Origin: a virus
DNA: 22,278 nucleotides
Virus record (IMG/VR): IMGVR_UViG_3300023179_004195
Coordinates: 1-22,278 of that record
Reading direction: 5' to 3' (one strand)
Made by a program: the position numbers and the translations under genes. Below the pieces are notes generated by a model, which had not been told where the DNA came from, did not search any database, and saw only the letters and a list, made by a program, of their open reading frames with translations. Of the stretch, positions 6,201-13,481 are shown in pieces; position 1 is the stretch's first letter; every line of letters begins with the position of its first letter.

Positions 6201-8000
6201 TTATGAAATATCTACTAGCATTTCTGCCTTTAGTTCTTCTTCTGATAAAAATGGAGCCATGTCGTGTAGTCCTCCTTGAACTCCGTTGCTTTTGATTGCT
6301 TGAGCAGGAAGAACATCTAATGTATGTTTGCTGATAAATTCTACTATCACAGGATTTTTTAACCTGAGTATTTCTGGCATTTTTTCATCTAGTTCTTGGT
6401 TGTTTTGTATTTTAATATAATCCATCTCAAAAGCATTTGCAATCTTAGACAGGTCTGCAAAATAAATACCAGTATTACTGTTGACACCGTATAGATTTCC
6501 TCCAAAAAATTTTGTCTGTGTTTGTTTTAAACTCATGTATCCGTCATTATTGATTACAAAAATCTTTACGGGAATATTGTTCTTTCTTATAACTGCTAAT
6601 TCTTGCATATTGGTATGGAAACTTCCTTCGCCAATACACGCTATGATATTAGATTCTGGTGCTGCGAAATGAACACCAACTACTGCTGGAATGGCATATC
6701 CCATATCACCTTGTGCTGCCTGAACCATGTACTTCTGACCACGCTTCAACTTTAAGTTAGTGGAACAAATATAGCAAGGCTGACCTGCATCTGCAACAAC
6801 AATATCAATAGATTGCATGTTTCTGTTTAGACTCTCAACTATTTCATATAAATTTAAACCATCAGAATCCGAACGATGAGTTTCGTGATCGTAAATGGGC
6901 CACTTATTTTTCCAGTGCAAACACTTTTCCCCCCACCAAGACAGTTCCCAATTTTTGGATTCGTTGTTACATGCAAGTCTCAAAAAATCTTTAACATTTG
7001 CCTGTATAGGCACATCAATTTTTATATTTCCTTTAGACAATTCACTAGAGTCAATGTCTATCATAATTTTTTTACTATGTGGACTGAATGATTTGGTATC
7101 ATATCCCACATGAGTAACATTCATGGAACTGCCTAATATAATCAGACAATCAGAATTTTGTACGGCAAAGTTTGCTGCACGATTCCCTTTTATCCCCCAC
7201 ATTCCTATATTTTGTGGATGCTCGTATTCTATTATATCCCTAGTCAAAAAATTTGTTACAAAAGGAATTTTATACTTGTCGATAAATCTTCTAAACTCAT
7301 CAACACTATCACTGTGGCTGATTCCCGCTCCTGCTATTGCAACAGGTCTTTTGGAACGATAAACAACATCCATCAAAACATTTTCTATAGTGTGTTTTTT
7401 AGATTTTTCTAAAGAAATAGCATCAGGATTTTCTTCTGGAGAATAAATTTCATATTTTTCTGGCATGGGTGAGGTTTGTATGTTGGCTGGTATGTCCAAC
7501 CAAACAGGACCAAATCTACCAGTAGATGCAATGTGAATGGCTTTTTCTAATTCATAAGCAACCCTATTTACATCTTCAACAAGAACAGAATACTTAGTCA
7601 TAGTCTTGACGGTATTAACAATATCATGGTCTTGAATACCATATTTTCTCAAACTTATTCCTCTAGTCTTATTGATGTAAGAGGTTATATCTGTTAGTTT
7701 TGTGTTCCCGCTCAGAAATAAAACAGGAACACTTTCTTGCCAAGCGTTTAAACAACTTGTTAGTGCATTTGTACCACCACAACCAGTGGTAACATTTACA
7801 ACAGATATTTTTTTGTTGGTTCTGGCAGAACCAACTGCTGCATGACCTGCACCCTGTTCGTGATGAAAAGGTATGTAACAAATATTTGGGTTTTTAAAAA
7901 ATCCATCGTTTAATCCGGAACAACCACCTCCAACCATACCATAGACATGACTAACTCCCTCTTTGACAAGCCTTTCACTGATGTAATCGCAAACACGCAT
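6201..8000 (-). CDS. ThDP-dependent enzyme, acetolactate-synthase/YerE class (599 aa)
   Basis: Full-length three-domain thiamine diphosphate enzyme. The Pyr domain (about 1-170) carries the catalytic Glu48 in HHEQGAGHAAVG; the central domain (about 200-345) includes GAGIS; the PP domain (about 380-560) has the metal/ThDP motif GEGSF (457-461) and INNDGYMS (483-490). Here GEG replaces the more common GDG. The family decarboxylates pyruvate or another 2-oxo acid and adds the resulting unit to an acceptor. In sugar clusters the relative YerE adds an acetyl unit to a CDP-3,6-dideoxy-4-hexulose to form the branched sugar yersiniose; the nearby E1 homologue makes that role attractive here. Ordinary acetolactate synthase is less likely in this setting. 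AAGGAG is six bases before the ATG. Confidence 0.85.
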   Translation of the reverse strand: MRVCDYISERLVKEGVSHVYGMVGGGCSGLNDGFFKNPNICYIPFHHEQGAGHAAVGSARTNKKISVVNVTTGCGGTNALTSCLNAWQESVPVLFLSGNTKLTDITSYINKTRGISLRKYGIQDHDIVNTVKTMTKYSVLVEDVNRVAYELEKAIHIASTGRFGPVWLDIPANIQTSPMPEKYEIYSPEENPDAISLEKSKKHTIENVLMDVVYRSKRPVAIAGAGISHSDSVDEFRRFIDKYKIPFVTNFLTRDIIEYEHPQNIGMWGIKGNRAANFAVQNSDCLIILGSSMNVTHVGYDTKSFSPHSKKIMIDIDSSELSKGNIKIDVPIQANVKDFLRLACNNESKNWELSWWGEKCLHWKNKWPIYDHETHRSDSDGLNLYEIVESLNRNMQSIDIVVADAGQPCYICSTNLKLKRGQKYMVQAAQGDMGYAIPAVVGVHFAAPESNIIACIGEGSFHTNMQELAVIRKNNIPVKIFVINNDGYMSLKQTQTKFFGGNLYGVNSNTGIYFADLSKIANAFEMDYIKIQNNQELDEKMPEILRLKNPVIVEFISKHTLDVLPAQAIKSNGVQGGLHDMAPFLSEEELKAEMLVDIS

Positions 8001-8014
8001 TTTTTACTCCTTGC

Positions 8015-8776
8015 TTACATTCTACCAAGTATAGCGGCTTTTCTCTTTTTATCAGAAGAACATATTTTCTCATAGATTGCCAGTCGTCTCTCTAGATTCG
8101 ACAACTCAAATTTTAAGGCATGATCTATCGAACCTTCCTGAATGAACTTATCAACAGGTATTACCACTTTTCGTGTCTCTACATGATCTATCAAATTATA
8201 CAATTCTTCATCTGACAATAAAGATTCTACCGTGGCTTTGCTTACATTACCACCCATAGTTACTTTTAGTCCTCTAGACTTTGCTTCGTTAGCAACCTTT
8301 TTTACCATAGAGATGGTTTTTTCAGACTCTACACTACTACCACCGTAAGACGCGGTTAGATCATTTCTACCAATGGTAACTTCTGTCAAAAGAGTGCCCG
8401 CTTTGATTATACTGACTATATTTTCGACAGCAGTAACCGTCTCAATGGTAACGCCAACATGTTCAAAATGATTTGGAGGAACCATGTTGATAAACTTTTG
8501 CATTGCAAAAGATGATTCAATCATTGGAACAACTACAGAAGTTATCCCAATATTTACCAAATATTCCAAATTTGTTTTTGCTTCACTACCACCGATCTTA
8601 ATTAGATAATTAAGATCGTTTTTTGCAGCAAGTATTGCTTCTCTTGCAACTTCTATTTGGCACAACCCCTCTGCTTCCATCTCGCCTTTCAGAGAGACAA
8701 ATCCAAATACCTTTTTACCCTCTGCTAATAGTTCGTTTATATTGTTTTCTGTGTTAATCATTGATGCGTTTTCCAT
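8015..8776 (-). CDS. HpcH/HpaI aldolase / citrate-lyase-like TIM-barrel protein (253 aa)
   Basis: Matches the HpcH/HpaI (phosphoenolpyruvate/pyruvate-binding) superfamily: VVVPMIES (81-88), IETVTAVENI (111-120) and TIGRNDLTASYG (134-145) correspond to the family's metal- and substrate-binding loops; the acidic residues E112 and D139 are the probable metal ligands. Such enzymes cleave or form C-C bonds with pyruvate, oxaloacetate or acetyl-CoA partners. It lies immediately before the ThDP gene, 14 bases apart, so it may supply or trap the 2-oxo acid used by that enzyme. This coupling is inference. Start: GAGGA lies upstream of ATG 8776 at a long spacing; ATG 8761 is an alternative. Contains an internal hairpin (8593-8624). 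Confidence 0.78.
   Translation of the reverse strand: MENASMINTENNINELLAEGKKVFGFVSLKGEMEAEGLCQIEVAREAILAAKNDLNYLIKIGGSEAKTNLEYLVNIGITSVVVPMIESSFAMQKFINMVPPNHFEHVGVTIETVTAVENIVSIIKAGTLLTEVTIGRNDLTASYGGSSVESEKTISMVKKVANEAKSRGLKVTMGGNVSKATVESLLSDEELYNLIDHVETRKVVIPVDKFIQEGSIDHALKFELSNLERRLAIYEKICSSDKKRKAAILGRM
8593..8624 (+). terminator. Possible rho-independent terminator on the antisense strand, inside a CDS
   Basis: Bases 8593-8603 and 8608-8618 form a perfect 11-bp stem with the 4-base loop AGAT, followed on the plus strand by six T (8619-8624). In the minus (coding) direction the stem is preceded by A's and not followed by a T-run. So it would act only on antisense transcripts of the aldolase-like gene. 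The stem is AT-rich, so chance within an AT-rich coding region is a serious alternative. Confidence 0.3.
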
Positions 8777-8803
8777 TTTTATAAATGTCCTCGTTTTTAG
8801 ATT

Positions 8804-9754
8804 TTACCATACAAAAGTATTCTTGTAGTATTCTATGATACTACTCAATTCACCATCAAACTGTTTTTCTGGTTGCCATCCAAGAGTTCTGAGTTTGCTG
8901 TCATCTAAAGCGTATCGTACATCTTGTCCGGGTCTATTGCAAGAGAAATCTATGTATTTCTCTACATCTTTTTCATCTATGTTGTTTGTGGCTAGTATTT
9001 TCTTTACCGTATCCATATTGCTCTGTTCGTAACCACCGCATATGTTGTATATCTCGTTGGTCACTCCACACTCAATAATTTTAATCACAGCAGAAGCGGT
9101 GTCAGCAGCATGAAGCCAATTTCTGATTGGAGAACCTCCGTTGTGAAGCGGTATCTTTCTTCCAAGATGAAGATACTTGCAAACCTTTGGTATGAGTTTT
9201 TCTACATACTGCCCAATCCCGTAGTTGTTTGTTGGTCGTACAATAACATATGGAATAGCATATGTTCTTGCCCATGCCAACACCAACATATCTGCTGCTG
9301 CTTTGGTTGCAGCATATGGATTTGATGGTTTCAGCAAATCGCTCTCTGTGTGTGCTCCATTTGCAATATCTCCATACACCTCGTCTGTAGAAAAATGAAG
9401 TAGAATTGGCTTTTTCCCACTCTCCTGTCTGAAGTTCTTTATGAGTTCAAGAATATTATGAACTCCATTGATATTTGAATGCACGAAATCATCGCTATTT
9501 GCTATGGAGTTTCCTACATGGGTTTCCGCTGCTGTATTGATAATATAATCACAATCATACAAAAACTTCAAGTCGTTAATGTCGCAGTGCACAAAAGAGA
9601 AGTTTTTATGCTTGTTGAATTCTTCCAGTAATTCGTCGTTGGCAGCATAAGTGATCTTGTCCACACCTTTTACATACCACCCTTTTTCAAGGCATTGACG
9701 AGTCACATAAGAACCGATAAACCCCAAACAACCTGTCACATATACTATTTTCAC
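8804..9754 (-). CDS. RmlB-type NDP-sugar 4,6-dehydratase, second copy (316 aa)
   Basis: Extended SDR of the dTDP/CDP-glucose 4,6-dehydratase type. Cofactor motif TGCLGFIGS (7-15), VDKITYAAN (31-39), the dehydratase triad TDE in FSTDEVYGD (121-129), YxxxK as Y147/K151 and the C-terminal RPGQDVRYALD typical of RmlB. It should convert an NDP-hexose to the 4-keto-6-deoxy form, or act on a related substrate. Start: GTG at 9754, which forms a GTGA overlap with the methyltransferase stop; AAGGAG lies five bases upstream, deciding the start. It is clearly diverged from the other RmlB homologue of this cassette (10968-11987), so the two may use different substrates or one may be an epimerase/decarboxylase-like relative. 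Confidence 0.87.
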   Translation of the reverse strand: MKIVYVTGCLGFIGSYVTRQCLEKGWYVKGVDKITYAANDELLEEFNKHKNFSFVHCDINDLKFLYDCDYIINTAAETHVGNSIANSDDFVHSNINGVHNILELIKNFRQESGKKPILLHFSTDEVYGDIANGAHTESDLLKPSNPYAATKAAADMLVLAWARTYAIPYVIVRPTNNYGIGQYVEKLIPKVCKYLHLGRKIPLHNGGSPIRNWLHAADTASAVIKIIECGVTNEIYNICGGYEQSNMDTVKKILATNNIDEKDVEKYIDFSCNRPGQDVRYALDDSKLRTLGWQPEKQFDGELSSIIEYYKNTFVW

Positions 9755-10971
9755 AAATTCTCCTTCACGATAACACTTGGAAAATATTTCAAATACAAAT
9801 CCGAACTATTCGGTCGTACTTTCTTTATCCTGCCCACAATCTCATCAAAAAAGTTCCAAGCCAATGGAACAAAACAAATTAGAGAGTCTCTATAGTTATT
9901 TAGGTGTTCTATGCTGTGGATTGGAATGGAAGAACCGGGAGTAAACATTCCTTGCTTCATTGGGTTGTCGTCTATAATGAAATCTAATTCACAACCAGAA
10001 AAATTTAAGAATGTATTTCCTTTTGCCGGTGAGCCGTATCCAATAATCTTGTATCCGTCCTTCCGGATGGAATCTATTTTTGCTTTTGTATCTACGGATG
10101 TTTGTATTGCGGCTTTGGCGTACTTGGAATAGATTTCGTCTCCGTATAGACCATCATTCTTTTCCTGTTGAATTGCCAAGTCCACACTATCTGATTGTTT
10201 GTTGTTTGGAGATATCACGAATATGTAACTGTTCCCGTGTATTGGATGCACCAACACATCAACCAAACACATTCCGCTCCTCTCACACAAAACCCTCATG
10301 GAGTGAACAGAATAATACGAATAGTGCTCGTGATAGATGGTGTCAAATTCACCATGCTTTATCATGTCAGCCTGTGATGTGGTTATGAAGAGTAAGCCAT
10401 TCTCACTCATAAGTGTCTTGCACTTCTGCAAAAATTGATGCTGATTGTAATTGTGAGAAAACGCATTCTGACACACTATGGCATCGAATTTTACAGAAAA
10501 CTCAACATGGTCAAGATTAAAGTAATCGCAAACCACATTGTGTTTTTTTGAACTGATGGGGTGAAGATTTTCTGCTGGATCTACCCCATATGTGGAAAAC
10601 CCAATAGACTTAAAATAGTCCAACTGAGAACCATCATTGCAACCAATGTCTAGAACATTAGCATGTTCTACTCCAAGCCTATGCTTTACCATTTTTGAAA
10701 ACCAATCAAAATATGCTAATTGGGTGTTTGATGTTCCTGAAACATACAGATAGTTTTTGAACAACTCATTAGGATTCACCATGTGACTCAACTGTAGATG
10801 GTGACATGAAACACATCTGTTCAATATCAAAGGATAATAGGCTTCCTGTTCGTTTTGTGTTTTCTTGAAGGAATTTGCTAGTGGCTGCTCTTTCAAATCT
10901 AACACTTGTATCAGGTTTGACGAGCCACAAGCAATACAAGAATCAATAGGTACACAGGAAGATGTAATCAT
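9751..10971 (-). CDS. TylC3/EvaC-type sugar C-methyltransferase (406 aa)
   Basis: Three-part SAM-dependent C-methyltransferase acting on NDP-4-keto sugars. N-terminal zinc module: C12, C15, C53, C56. SAM-binding motif VLDIGCNDG (106-114). The signature FDTIYHEHYSYYS (209-221) carries the Tyr/His/Glu residues used in catalysis in TylC3 and TcaB9 relatives. The C-terminal alpha/beta domain (about 290-400) contains IIGYGSPAKGNTFLNF, also typical. It would add a methyl group, usually at C3 of a 4-keto-deoxy sugar, making a branched-chain sugar. Start: ATG at 10971 overlaps the upstream stop (ATGA); a GTG at 10983 is in frame but has no ribosome site. It is flanked on both sides by RmlB-type dehydratases that can make its substrate. 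Confidence 0.88.
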   Translation of the reverse strand: MITSSCVPIDSCIACGSSNLIQVLDLKEQPLANSFKKTQNEQEAYYPLILNRCVSCHHLQLSHMVNPNELFKNYLYVSGTSNTQLAYFDWFSKMVKHRLGVEHANVLDIGCNDGSQLDYFKSIGFSTYGVDPAENLHPISSKKHNVVCDYFNLDHVEFSVKFDAIVCQNAFSHNYNQHQFLQKCKTLMSENGLLFITTSQADMIKHGEFDTIYHEHYSYYSVHSMRVLCERSGMCLVDVLVHPIHGNSYIFVISPNNKQSDSVDLAIQQEKNDGLYGDEIYSKYAKAAIQTSVDTKAKIDSIRKDGYKIIGYGSPAKGNTFLNFSGCELDFIIDDNPMKQGMFTPGSSIPIHSIEHLNNYRDSLICFVPLAWNFFDEIVGRIKKVRPNSSDLYLKYFPSVIVKENL

Positions 10972-11987
10972 AGTTGCAACCACTTGGGATTAGCAAGATA
11001 CCAATCCGTGACTTGTTTGATGCGTTCAGACAACGAAACTGTTGGTTCCCATCCCAAAGACCGCATCAATTCTCCTGATAGAGAATATCGCATATCGTGT
11101 CCGGGTCTAGTGCTGTGAAAATCAACCATTTCATAGTTCAGTTCTTTGCCCTGTGCTTCTGCAATCATTTTTGCAAGTGAAAGGTTATCTACCTCTTGTT
11201 TTCCAACTATGTTGAACTTTGAACACTTTGCCCCTCCAAAATCTGGCTCGGACTTGATATCATTTTTCAACAAGAACAAAAGAGCATTAGCAACATCTGT
11301 TGCGTGGATATAGAATCTACTACCAGCAAAAGTCTTGCTTGGATCGGAATGAATGGTGATAAGTTCTCCGTTTTTGATTCTACGAATGCACAAAGGAATG
11401 AATTTTTCAGGAGTTTGTCTTTCTCCGAACACATTCATTGTATGGGTAATCTTCATTGGCATCTTATAGGTGTTCTCATAAGCCACACACAACTCTTCCG
11501 CTGCTGCCTTGGAAGCAGAATACGGATTGGTTGAATTGTAGCGATCTCTTTCCTTATAGTCAACACCCTTTGGAGCAGAACCAAATATTTCATCTGTGCT
11601 GAAGTACAGGAAATTTTCCAAGTAGTCTAATCTTCTAGCATACTCTAATAGATGAGCAGTGCCCAAGATGTTGTCGTTTATAAATTCCATCGGGTGTGTT
11701 ATCGACCGATCAACATGAGAACCAGCAGCCAAATGTAGTATGGTGTCACACTTTCCAATGAAGTTAGAAACCAGTGGATTCACTTCTGCCTTCAGATCGT
11801 GGAATACTACCTTTATTCGATTTTTATTTTCTGGTTGCTTTTGAATCAGTTCGTCTATTCTGTTCAAATTACCAGAATAATCCAAACGATCCAAAACAAC
11901 AATCTCGCAATCAGTATTTTGTAAGAAATAATCAATTACATGATGACCAATAAAACCTGCTCCACCTGTAACTAATACTTTTTTCAT
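10968..11987 (-). CDS. RmlB-type NDP-glucose 4,6-dehydratase, first copy (339 aa)
   Basis: Extended SDR with TGGAGFIGHH (7-16), LDRLDYSGNLNRI (32-44, the RmlB substrate/cofactor signature), HLAAGSHVDRSI (85-96), catalytic TDE (131-133) in STDEIFG, YSASK (156-160) and RPGHDMRYSL near the C-terminus. Length equals normal RmlB. The product would be an NDP-4-keto-6-deoxyhexose, the common precursor for the E1-like dehydrase and the C-methyltransferase. Whether dTDP- or CDP-glucose is used cannot be told from motifs. No nucleotidylyltransferase (RmlA or RfbF type) is present in the window, so the NDP-sugar must come from the host or from genes outside. AGAGG lies seven bases before the ATG. Confidence 0.9.
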   Translation of the reverse strand: MKKVLVTGGAGFIGHHVIDYFLQNTDCEIVVLDRLDYSGNLNRIDELIQKQPENKNRIKVVFHDLKAEVNPLVSNFIGKCDTILHLAAGSHVDRSITHPMEFINDNILGTAHLLEYARRLDYLENFLYFSTDEIFGSAPKGVDYKERDRYNSTNPYSASKAAAEELCVAYENTYKMPMKITHTMNVFGERQTPEKFIPLCIRRIKNGELITIHSDPSKTFAGSRFYIHATDVANALLFLLKNDIKSEPDFGGAKCSKFNIVGKQEVDNLSLAKMIAEAQGKELNYEMVDFHSTRPGHDMRYSLSGELMRSLGWEPTVSLSERIKQVTDWYLANPKWLQL

Positions 11988-11999
11988 AATATACCTCTT

Positions 12000-12779
12000 T
12001 CAATCTAGTACTATTTTTTCAAACTTTGCGATGTTGTGTTTGTTCTTCTTGACAAACTCTTCGTATGGATATTGTTGGTAATCCGGTATAACCTTTTTAA
12101 TAGGTGTTGGGTTCATTCCACATATTCCATCAGATGATTCCACATATGCCAACTTTGCAAATTCTCTATTGAAGCGTGGTTTGTTGTCTTGATGGTTTTC
12201 TATTTTTTCGTTTTTTAGATGATATGCTGCTTTATTGTAGATGCTTGGAATCGTTATGCTCGGTATCCAACTTCCAGTCATTCTTATGTATCTGTGTAGG
12301 ATGTCACCGTCTTCTTCTCCGAATCCACAAAGTCTCTCATCAAAATAACCAAGTTTGTGCATGATTGATTTTGTGCACACAAAATGAGAAAACCCATTGT
12401 TTATTTTGAAAAACTCCTGTTTGGTTTTCTTTATGTGTTCTATTATGATATTATACGCATTGGCGTTTCCATATTCCACATCATCTCCCATAATAAAGAC
12501 ATGTTCTGTTTTGCTAAAAATTATAAATGTATTGAACAGTTTGCAGATACTCTTGAACTCGGGACAGAAAATGGGGTATATGCCAACATACTGTTTTGCC
12601 AAATCTAACATATCCTGCCTATATTCTTCTGGCATATCCTCTTCGTTGTTTCCGTTTATTGCTAGGATAATATCAACGGATGTCGGAACAGAAGATCGGA
12701 TCTTTGCTACAAGATCCCGAATCAATTCTTTTCGTTGTCTGAATGTTATGATTCCTATAGTGAGTTTGATTTCGTCCAT
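12000..12779 (-). CDS. GT2-type glycosyltransferase (259 aa)
   Basis: GT-A fold glycosyltransferase: N-terminal strand LTIGIITFRQRKELI (6-20), nucleotide-binding DIILAINGNNE (36-46), metal site GDD (98-100) in FIMGDDVEY, and a later GFGEEDGD segment (about 163-170) like the E-D motif of GT2 galactosyl- and N-acetylgalactosaminyltransferases. Donor and acceptor unknown; no membrane segment, so it would act in the cytoplasm. The start at 12779 is preferred: AGGA lies about six bases upstream. An earlier in-frame ATG at 12791 overlaps the upstream stop (ATGA) and is the alternative. Confidence 0.82.
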   Translation of the reverse strand: MDEIKLTIGIITFRQRKELIRDLVAKIRSSVPTSVDIILAINGNNEEDMPEEYRQDMLDLAKQYVGIYPIFCPEFKSICKLFNTFIIFSKTEHVFIMGDDVEYGNANAYNIIIEHIKKTKQEFFKINNGFSHFVCTKSIMHKLGYFDERLCGFGEEDGDILHRYIRMTGSWIPSITIPSIYNKAAYHLKNEKIENHQDNKPRFNREFAKLAYVESSDGICGMNPTPIKKVIPDYQQYPYEEFVKKNKHNIAKFEKIVLD

Positions 12780-12787
12780 TATTTTCC

Positions 12788-13480
12788 TCATACAGTTCTT
12801 GGTATTAAGTAATCTGTGGGTTTTGTTTTATTGATTGTGGATATGCAATTTCTATCTTGAAATATTAGACTAGGAGTAAGCATATAAACATTCATTCCAT
12901 CTTGTATTACGCTGTCAATACAACCGTCTCCCCAAAATCTAAATTGTATATTTTTTGAAAAAAACCAATTATATGCTTTTGCGTTTATTGCAACAGCATG
13001 TGAGCCTGCTGCTTCCCATCCATGTGTGCATTTTACATATGAAAATTCTGTTGTGTCGTTCAGTTTACCATCATAATTAAGGCTACCAAGTATTACAATA
13101 TCCCAATCTGATGGAAGATTAGATGCTATCGTATTGATTTGCTTTGAGTCTAGGGATGAAACATCTCGTACAAAAGAATCATCATCACACATAATATGAA
13201 ATGGTGATTGTTTTTCTATTTCATCCATCAGTATCCGTATGGTTGTTAACTGACCACCAAAAAAACCAGCGGAAGAAGGATATTTAATATGAAACGGGCC
13301 ATGCTGAAAACTGAAATTTGAACTAACAAACTTCAAACCATCATATGCCGTTTCTATACTATACTTTAAACCTACTCTATCAAAAGATTCTTGAATCAAT
13401 TTTCGTCGTTCAACAGATTCGGATAGATTTTTGACATATACATGTCCAAATGTTTTGTTTATTACTTCTCCTATTGTCAT
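12788..13480 (-). CDS. GT25 family LPS/LOS-type glycosyltransferase (230 aa)
   Basis: Resembles glycosyltransferase family 25 (LOS galactosyltransferases such as LpsA/Lgt): VYVKNLSESVERRKLIQESF (14-33) is the family's N-terminal 'vINLxxsxeRR' block, AYDG (45-48) follows, the metal site is DDD (99-101), and HGWEAAGSHAVAINAKA (around 155-171) fits the C-terminal motif. Such enzymes add galactose or related sugars to lipooligosaccharide or glycans. Starts one base after the stop of the E1-like gene with AAGG nine bases before the ATG. Its presence beside dideoxysugar enzymes points to assembly of an oligosaccharide rather than a single sugar transfer. Acceptor unknown. Confidence 0.82.
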   Translation of the reverse strand: MTIGEVINKTFGHVYVKNLSESVERRKLIQESFDRVGLKYSIETAYDGLKFVSSNFSFQHGPFHIKYPSSAGFFGGQLTTIRILMDEIEKQSPFHIMCDDDSFVRDVSSLDSKQINTIASNLPSDWDIVILGSLNYDGKLNDTTEFSYVKCTHGWEAAGSHAVAINAKAYNWFFSKNIQFRFWGDGCIDSVIQDGMNVYMLTPSLIFQDRNCISTINKTKPTDYLIPRTV

Positions 13481-13481
13481 C

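Noticed and set aside
6201-8000. Housekeeping acetolactate synthase for branched amino acids
   Set aside because: No small-subunit gene and the surroundings are all sugar genes; GEG replaces GDG. A sugar-modifying role is favoured, though not proven.
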